62,872 nt of DNA, from the NCBI GenBank assembly GCA_002354655.1, contig DELY01000036.1:114302-177173 (forward strand), read 5' to 3'. Positions 54,081-62,872 of the stretch are shown piece after piece. The notes under the pieces were generated by a model that worked only from the letters and a program-made list of their open reading frames with translations, was not told the DNA's origin and did not search any database. The stretch's first letter is position 1. The number at the start of each line of letters is the position of its first letter. The position numbers were made by a program, and so were the translations under genes. Source of the stretch: Pseudomonas sp. UBA2684. Lineage in GTDB: Bacteria > Pseudomonadota > Gammaproteobacteria > Pseudomonadales > Pseudomonadaceae.

Positions 54081-55664
54081 ATGGCATCAACAACTCCCAG
54101 AAAGCAGTGGCTGATGATTGCAGCTGTTGTCGCCATCGGTTTGGCCGTGGCAGGTCTGATTCTAAGTGGTAGCCCTGGTCAGTCCGGAGAGGAAGGCCAT
54201 GGTGACAGTCATGAGGAAGCGTCGGCTCACGTAGATCCCGAACACCATGGGGATGCTTCGGCAGAGGCGCATGAAGAGGCCGACGAGCATGCCGATAAAG
54301 AGCACCATGAAGCCGTAGCACCCACCAAGGGTGAGCATGGCGGCAAGCTTTTCACTGAGGGTGATTACGCGCTTGAAGTGACGATTTTTGAGGAAGGCGT
54401 AGAGCCTCAGTTCCGCCTCTACACCTACCTGGACGGCAAGCTTCTAGATCCTGCGGACAGCACGGTGCAAGTGACGTTGTCGCGCCTTGGTCAATCTGCG
54501 CAAATCATCAACTTCAGCAAAGAGAATGACTATCTGCGTGGCGATGCCGTGGTTGTCGAGCCGCATTCGTTCCAGGTTTCCGTTAGCGCCAAGCACAGTG
54601 GCAAAAGCTATTCGTTCAGTTACGAGCAGGTCGAGGCCCGAGTAACCATGACGGATGCACAGCTTGAGCAGGGCGGCGTCACGCTCGCCACTGCTGGTCC
54701 CGCGAAAATTGCCTCCACGCTGCAAGTGCTGGGCGAGGTTCGCTACAACGGCGACCGCACGGTTCAGGTGACCCCGCAACTTGCCGGGCGGGTCGACTCG
54801 GTGGCGGTTAGTGCTGGCGATACGGTCCGCAAGGGCCAGGTGCTGGCCAAGATCTCCAGTCAGGCTCTTGCCGAACTGCGTGGCGAACTGCTGGCTGCCC
54901 AGCAGCGTTCGGCGCTTGCCCGCACGACCTATGCGCGTGAAAAGCAATTGTGGGAAGAGAAAATTTCCGCCGAACAGGATTTCCTGCAGGCGCAGGTTGC
55001 CATGCAGGAAGCCGCCATCACGGTGCAGCGTGTCCAGCAACAAATCGCCTCGCTGGGCGGTGCTCCGGCCAAAGGCCAGAACCTCACCGAGTTCGAGATT
55101 CGCGCCCCCATCGATGGCGTGATAACCAGCAAAAGCATCTCGGTTGGTGAAGTGCTCAAAGAGGATTCCGCAGTCTTTACCGTCTCGGATCTGTCGACGG
55201 TGTGGGTGGATTCAACCGTCGCGGCGAAGGATCTGGGCGTTATTGCCGAAGGACAAAACGTTGTCGTGAGCTCCAGCGCATTCGCCGCCACGGCCAAGGG
55301 CTCCATTGCCTATGTCAGCGCTCTGGTTGGGGCACAAACCCGCTCGGCGACTGCGCGCATCGTGCTTGCTAACCCGGACCGGGTATGGCGCCCCGGTTTG
55401 CCGGTGACGGTAGAGGTGGTTGCCGAGGAGAACGACGTGCCCGTTGCTGTGGCGGTCGAAGCGATTCAGACCATTCGCGACTGGCAGGTGGTGTTCGGCC
55501 GCTTCGATGACCAGCTGGAGGCGCGGCCTCTTGAACTGGGCAAGTCCGACGGACGCTTCGTCGAGGTTATCTCGGGTCTGAAGGTGGGTGATCGTTACGC
55601 ATTGAAGAACAGCTTCCTGATCAAAGCTGAGCTTGGCAAAGCCGGCGCGAGCCATGACCACTAA
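54081..55664 (+). CDS. czcB: CzcB-type periplasmic adaptor (RND membrane-fusion protein)
   Basis: 527 residues from ATG 54081 with GGAG upstream; the TTG at 54069 is rejected. One N-terminal membrane anchor (KQWLMIAAVVAIGLAVAGLIL). Then a segment of about 60 residues unusually rich in His and Glu (GHGDSHEEASAHVDPEHHG..., AHEEADEHADKEHHE), likely metal-binding. The barrel-sandwich and alpha-hairpin follow (DTVRKGQVLAKISSQALAEL). It connects CzcA to CzcC and may feed metal to the pump. Confidence 0.95.
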   Translation: MASTTPRKQWLMIAAVVAIGLAVAGLILSGSPGQSGEEGHGDSHEEASAHVDPEHHGDASAEAHEEADEHADKEHHEAVAPTKGEHGGKLFTEGDYALEVTIFEEGVEPQFRLYTYLDGKLLDPADSTVQVTLSRLGQSAQIINFSKENDYLRGDAVVVEPHSFQVSVSAKHSGKSYSFSYEQVEARVTMTDAQLEQGGVTLATAGPAKIASTLQVLGEVRYNGDRTVQVTPQLAGRVDSVAVSAGDTVRKGQVLAKISSQALAELRGELLAAQQRSALARTTYAREKQLWEEKISAEQDFLQAQVAMQEAAITVQRVQQQIASLGGAPAKGQNLTEFEIRAPIDGVITSKSISVGEVLKEDSAVFTVSDLSTVWVDSTVAAKDLGVIAEGQNVVVSSSAFAATAKGSIAYVSALVGAQTRSATARIVLANPDRVWRPGLPVTVEVVAEENDVPVAVAVEAIQTIRDWQVVFGRFDDQLEARPLELGKSDGRFVEVISGLKVGDRYALKNSFLIKAELGKAGASHDH

Positions 55665-55678
55665 TTCGGAGTCGAGCC

Positions 55679-59154
<3,476 letters not shown>

Positions 59155-59174
59155 GTTCACAACGCTATTCGTGT

Positions 59175-59215
59175 GCAAGCAGAAAGCCCCGCTCAAAACG
59201 GGGCTTTCTGCTTGC
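59175..59215 (+). terminator. Terminator of the czc operon
   Basis: GCAAGCAGAAAGCCCCG (59175-59191), loop CTCAAAA, CGGGGCTTTCTGCTTGC (59199-59215): a perfect 17-base stem after czcA. Confidence 0.9.
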
Positions 59216-59305
59216 AGGCATTGCTGCTTAAGTCGCGTCAGGCAAACTTTGCTTGTTATCTGTTTGTGAGTGTTCGGCCAACTCGTCTTGAGTCAGGTTA
59301 CATAC

Positions 59306-60292
59306 CTACGACATGGTCGATGCAACCCGCGGTTTTTCTCGCCAAACGAGTGCCGGTATTGCGCGAATGTAGATCAGCTCACCTACCAACTCGACCAAAG
59401 TCTGTGTGATCACCGCTGCGGCAGCGAGCCCTCGAATATCTTCAGGCAATGCCAGCGCCAGAGGCAGAACTACCAGGGAATTGCGAGTCGATGAGCTAAA
59501 GGTTACTGCTCGTGCAGTAGTGGCTGGCAGTTTGCACGCTCTCGACGCCAAAGCCCCAACCACAGGTGCCAGAATCATGAAGCCAATGTACGTGAGGATA
59601 ACCGGAGCAAGCTGATCAATGTCGCGAACCACTGAAGATATCTGAGGTCCGACCACCACGATCAGTACTGCAGCCATTGCTGGAACAGGCAGCCATGCCC
59701 AAGCTGTGTTCCAACCGGCAACGATTTTCGACCCTTTGGCTGTGGCAGCAGTAGCTATTGCCAAAAAAAGCGGTACGACGATCAGAAGAAAAAATGCTTC
59801 AACGAACGGACCAATGGAGATCACAACTTCGGACTGCCCACCCAGCATTAAGGCCAAGTAAACGGGCAGCAGAATAAGTTGAAGTAGCAATAGAACTGGG
59901 GTTGCCGAAAGAATCGCGCGTGAGTCGCCTTTGCCAAGGTGAGTGAAAACCACTACATAGTCGATACAGGGTGTCAGCAACACCAATAGAGCCCCAACAA
60001 GTATGGCCGGGTGATCTAAAAGGCCTCTGGTGATAACCCAAACCAATAGTGGAATCAGTACGAAGTTGGCGATGAGCAAGGCCGATATAAAGCGTCTGTT
60101 GCTTAGTCCTTCACGCAGATCAAGGAAGGGAATTTGCAGAAACATCGCGTACATCAGTACTGCGATAGTAGGGGTTACCAACGTACTTAGGCCTTGGGCG
60201 GCTGAGGGTATCAACAACCCACCGATTACTGCGGCTATAACCGCAACGAAATAAATCGCTATCTGATTCTGTTCAAGCGTATCTCTATTCAT
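59306..60292 (-). CDS. Arsenite-permease-like carrier (BASS/ACR3 superfamily)
   Basis: 328 residues from ATG 60292 behind GGGGGAG; 27 upstream codons are not used. About ten membrane helices. The ACR3-type conserved cysteine lies in LLTPCIDYVVVFTHLGKGD (Cys109), and TFSSSTRNSLVVLPLALAL is a family segment near the end. Related proteins are annotated as arsenic resistance proteins or bile-acid:sodium symporters. No arsR or arsC lies near, so arsenite export is plausible but unproven. Confidence 0.82.
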   Translation of the reverse strand: MNRDTLEQNQIAIYFVAVIAAVIGGLLIPSAAQGLSTLVTPTIAVLMYAMFLQIPFLDLREGLSNRRFISALLIANFVLIPLLVWVITRGLLDHPAILVGALLVLLTPCIDYVVVFTHLGKGDSRAILSATPVLLLLQLILLPVYLALMLGGQSEVVISIGPFVEAFFLLIVVPLFLAIATAATAKGSKIVAGWNTAWAWLPVPAMAAVLIVVVGPQISSVVRDIDQLAPVILTYIGFMILAPVVGALASRACKLPATTARAVTFSSSTRNSLVVLPLALALPEDIRGLAAAAVITQTLVELVGELIYIRAIPALVWREKPRVASTMS

Positions 60293-60419
60293 AGCTCCCC
60301 CGAGCACGAAAAAGGGCATCAGCCTAACAGGCCTTGCTTGGAAAGGGGGGGCGTCTATGCGACAGCAGCTCAATCAGGTGCTGACTTTCTGCGTCGGCAG
60401 GTGCGTGAGCATGCCCTTC

Positions 60420-60440
60420 AGGTAGAGTTTAGACCTCTAC
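60420..60440. promoter_or_regulatory. Inverted repeat upstream of the arsenite-permease-like gene
   Basis: GGTAGAG-TTTAGAC-CTCTACC is a perfect 7-base dyad about 130 bases upstream of the carrier start. MerR-type metal operators have similar geometry, but no merR-type gene is adjacent. Confidence 0.4.
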
Positions 60441-60492
60441 CGTGGTGTCGTTTTATATTCACAGCGAAGCTATGGGATATAAAATATTTTGA

Positions 60493-60518
60493 ATAAAAAA
60501 AGCGCCCCGAAGGGCGCT
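60493..60518 (-). terminator. Terminator of the PtrA-like gene
   Basis: Minus strand AGCGCCC-TTCG-GGGCGCT (60518-60501) followed by seven T residues (60500-60494). A classic stable tetraloop terminator. Confidence 0.93.
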
Positions 60519-60585
60519 TAGGGTACACCTCTTTCCAAAGGAGCTCGGGAGCTTCTAGAGGTGAACATCGTTCGGAAGTGAGCGG

Positions 60586-60816
60586 TTAATCAGCTTGGGT
60601 TTCGTTTTTAATATCGGTATTGGCCCGATCCTGGCTGGTGGTCTTAACCTTCAACTCGTCTGCCGGTTTAACAGCAGGCTCAGTTCCATGAATTCGCTTT
60701 TGATCTGCTCGAAATTTTTCCTGCGCTTTTATTGAGCGGTCGTAACCATCTTCTGCATAACTCAGTGTGGAGCCGAAAAGTACCGTTCCGATAATCAGAG
60801 CTTTCAATACCTTCAT
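60586..60816 (-). CDS. PtrA-like small exported protein
   Basis: 76 residues. MKVLKALIIGTVLFGSTLSYAEDGYDRS is a signal peptide with a mature start like that of PtrA N-terminal domain proteins of Pseudomonas, which are copper-induced. The rest is charged and Lys-rich. It has its own terminator and a related regulatory box (E) upstream. Family call is tentative because the protein is short. Confidence 0.6.
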   Translation of the reverse strand: MKVLKALIIGTVLFGSTLSYAEDGYDRSIKAQEKFRADQKRIHGTEPAVKPADELKVKTTSQDRANTDIKNETQAD

Positions 60817-60909
60817 AAGGCAGACCTCGTAAATTCAATTAGTAGCTTGTCGAGATTTATGGACAATTTCTGCAAGTTCGAGTGAATTTTACGGGGGGGA
60901 AGCTAACAG

Positions 60910-60939
60910 CAGCGTGAGCTCAACATTACATTCTTGAAA
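60910..60939 (-). promoter_or_regulatory. Metal-regulator box E upstream of the PtrA-like gene
   Basis: On the minus strand TTTCAAGAATGTAATGTTGAGCTCACGCTG: the TGTAAT core, then TCAC and CTG at the same spacing as in boxes B and C. Confidence 0.5.
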
Positions 60940-60996
60940 TCTAATCACTGCCTCTCTTGTGCTGCGGTACGTAGTGCTCAGCATTGGTATGCATAA

Positions 60997-61024
60997 GCGG
61001 GCAGGGCTTTTAGAGCCCGCCCGC
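60997..61024 (-). terminator. GC-rich hairpin after oprD paralogue 2
   Basis: GCGGGC-A-GGGCT pairs with AGCCC-GCCCGC across a TTTAG loop with one bulged base; T-run weak. Confidence 0.5.
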
Positions 61025-61035
61025 CCATCCATTAT

Positions 61036-62361
61036 TTAGAGCACGCTCAGTGGGTACTCGACAATCAGACGAACCTCATCCAGATCCGACTCGTAATCCG
61101 TCGCACGTGTCGTCATCTGGCGAACACGGAAAGACATGTCTTTCAGCGAGCCAGTTTGGACGACGTACTTGGCTTCGATGTTGCGCTCCCAGCGCTTCTG
61201 GTCGGTCAGCGGGTTACCATCGGCATCACGACGCATATACACACTGTTGGCGTCGGAGTAATCAGCATCTGTACCCAATGCATAGCGAGTCATGAAGGTC
61301 AAGCCAGGAACGCCATAGCTGGCCATATCCAAGTCGTAGCGCAGCATCCAGGAGCGTTCTTTGGGCGAGTTGAAGTCGCTGTACTGAATGGAGTTGTCGA
61401 GGAAGATGGAGTCAGACTGGCGCAGGTAGTCGAAGTCATCGTCACCGTTGTTGCGCTGGTGCGACAGAGCAACGCTGTGTGCACCGAACTGCACGCCCAC
61501 TTTGCCGCTGTAGATGTCGTTGTCGAACTCACCCAGTAGTTGTTGGCCTTCGTCGACAGCTTTGTAGTAGTTCAAACCACCAAACAAGGAAACGCTGTCA
61601 GTTAGCGGGTAGGTGAACGCTGTGCCAGCATAGTGCTGGTTCCACGCATCCTTGAGTTTGCTGCTGTACAGGCTAAAGCTGAGGTTGTCGTTCAGTGAAT
61701 AGTCACCACCGAAATAGGCAACCCATGGCGACGCGACGGAGCCTGCGTAGAAAGTCGCAAACTCATCACGCATGGTGCTGACTTGCGGCTGGCTCATTGC
61801 ATGCAGGCGGCCGCCCTGAACGGTCAAACCATCAAAGCTGGTGTTCTCAACCGTAACGCCGCGAAAGCTTTCTGGCAGCAGCCGAGAGTCACCGTAGTGA
61901 ACTACCGGCGTCATGGGGAACACATCACCCACTTTGACAACGGTATCCAGTAGTCGTGCTTTTACTGCACCGCCTACTTTCGAATAATTATCTTCGGCTT
62001 CACCGTCGCTATTTATGGGAAGCATATTGACGGAGCCGCCTGGCCCGTGGCGACCATCACCGGTATCCAGCTTGAGACCGAGCATGGCGAAGGCATCAAT
62101 ACCAAAACCGACAGTGCCTTGGGTAAAGCCCGACTCGAACTTGCCAATGATTCCGTGAGCCCAGACTTCGCTATAGCCATTGTCCGTGTTGCTGGACTGG
62201 CCTTTGCGGAAGTCACGGTTCATGTAGAAGTTACGGTTGAGAATATTGAAACTGCTGCCTTCTACAAAACCGTCGGCCTGTTCTTCTGCGGCCGCCATGA
62301 GAGGGGCTGCACTGACAATCGCCGAAAATACTGCAAGGGATAGCTTGGTTTTATTAAGCAT
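61036..62361 (-). CDS. OprD-family outer-membrane porin, paralogue 2
   Basis: 441 residues. Signal peptide ends near APLMAAAEEQ. The mature protein is a close paralogue of the 44425-45747 gene: ADGFVEGSSFNILNRNFYMNRDFRKG, AHGIIGKFESGFTQGTVGFG, DSRLLPESFRGVTVEN, and RLIVEYPLSVL at the end. The two copies face each other and enclose the whole metal island. Box D lies upstream. Confidence 0.93.
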   Translation of the reverse strand: MLNKTKLSLAVFSAIVSAAPLMAAAEEQADGFVEGSSFNILNRNFYMNRDFRKGQSSNTDNGYSEVWAHGIIGKFESGFTQGTVGFGIDAFAMLGLKLDTGDGRHGPGGSVNMLPINSDGEAEDNYSKVGGAVKARLLDTVVKVGDVFPMTPVVHYGDSRLLPESFRGVTVENTSFDGLTVQGGRLHAMSQPQVSTMRDEFATFYAGSVASPWVAYFGGDYSLNDNLSFSLYSSKLKDAWNQHYAGTAFTYPLTDSVSLFGGLNYYKAVDEGQQLLGEFDNDIYSGKVGVQFGAHSVALSHQRNNGDDDFDYLRQSDSIFLDNSIQYSDFNSPKERSWMLRYDLDMASYGVPGLTFMTRYALGTDADYSDANSVYMRRDADGNPLTDQKRWERNIEAKYVVQTGSLKDMSFRVRQMTTRATDYESDLDEVRLIVEYPLSVL

Positions 62362-62481
62362 TTATTGCTCCTTTATAGTTGGCAGTTATTGGTCTAATTC
62401 TTTCGCCATTGCGTTCTTATAGGTTTTGCACCCTCAGGCGCTCTGCGTCTTGGGGCTGAGTCCTATCCTTGCAAGGCGAAG

Positions 62482-62532
62482 ATAACTTGAAGATGGTTGA
62501 AATATTACAATTCTGTAATCTTCACGGGCCGG
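62482..62532 (-). promoter_or_regulatory. Metal-regulator box D upstream of oprD paralogue 2
   Basis: The minus strand reads GATTACAGAATTGTAATATTTC, containing TTACA-N4-TGTAAT, a full dyad of the shared core. It lies about 140 bases before the start codon. Confidence 0.55.
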
Positions 62533-62872
62533 CAACAGAATTTGTCTTAAAGCGACATTTCAATGCGAATTTTTAACAAAATACGACGAATAGGTCGTGA
62601 GAGTTTCGGTCTTGGTCAGACCAGATTATTAGCGAGAAGGGCTGCCAGCTCATGGGACAGCGCATGCAGGTAGATGGATAGCGCTCGGTTGGCGCTGAAC
62701 CGATTCTACAAACCGGCTGGGATGAAGACGGTTAAACCTGCTTCATTATTCTTCTTTTTGAAGAAGTCGCTGCAACTCCTGAGAGATGGGCATGGGCCTG
62801 AAAGCACTGATTCTGGAGCGGCCTGTATTGCCAATCGGGACCCAAATCTTAGGGATGGTCTGAAGTAGTCAT
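62533..62872. other. Right edge of window, no gene assigned
   Basis: 340 bases. The open frame at 62674-62868 lacks a ribosome site and any recognised domain. A leftward frame around 62710-62790 ends FFKKKNN...TVFIPAGL but its beginning is unclear. Nothing else seen. Confidence 0.3.

Noticed and set aside
62674-62868. 64-codon frame at the right edge
   Set aside because: No ribosome site, no domain, and it ends at the window edge.

Overview
The window reads as a Pseudomonas-type gammaproteobacterial chromosome (GC-rich, OprD and OprP porins, guaB-guaA next to xseA, DUF2790 and DUF6491 proteins) interrupted by a large integrative and conjugative element (ICE). No rRNA, tRNA or CRISPR array was seen.

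Region 1 (1-8577) is core chromosome: the end of a DUF6491-like gene, an M23 peptidase, xseA, a LysR regulator divergent from a PACE-family efflux gene, a zinc-ribbon-like protein, a decayed outer-membrane protein gene, then guaB and guaA with a structured spacer between them.

Region 2 (about 8578-42742) is the ICE. A tyrosine recombinase lies just after guaA, a known island insertion site. It is followed by small cargo (a HicA-like/HTH pair, AlpA, DUF5623, an XRE regulator, a broken zeta toxin) and then a conjugation backbone read leftward: DUF2274, trbI-G-F-L-K-J-E-D-C-B, a CopG protein and traG; then cargo; then relaxase, traF, a ribbon-helix-helix gene, parA, an iteron origin, repA, an HTH protein and ardA. 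Gene order resembles Tn4371-family ICEs. The slot between traG and the relaxase (26.3-36.6 kb) carries an IS1182 remnant, a RES/Xre toxin-antitoxin pair, an EexN-like lipoprotein and a compact putative biosynthetic operon: 5-aminolevulinate synthase, GNAT, Gfo/Idh oxidoreductase, asparagine-synthetase-like enzyme, MFS exporter and LysR regulator, with a divergent MmyB-like regulator.

Region 3 (42.9-43.7 kb) is a junkyard of broken genes: a GGDEF tail, a possible histidine kinase fragment and a CusA C-terminus. It marks a junction between the ICE backbone and a metal/porin island.

Region 4 (43.8-62.9 kb) is that island: a DUF2790 protein, two close OprD paralogues facing each other across the segment, an OprP-type porin, a LysR regulator, a third OprD porin, a CzcRS-like two-component system, czcC-czcB-PII-like-czcA, an arsenite-permease-like carrier and a PtrA-like small protein. 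A shared motif around TGTAATnTTC lies upstream of five of these units and suggests one metal-responsive regulon. No copy of the guaA 3' end was found to the right, so the right end of the ICE probably lies beyond the window and this island may be ICE cargo.
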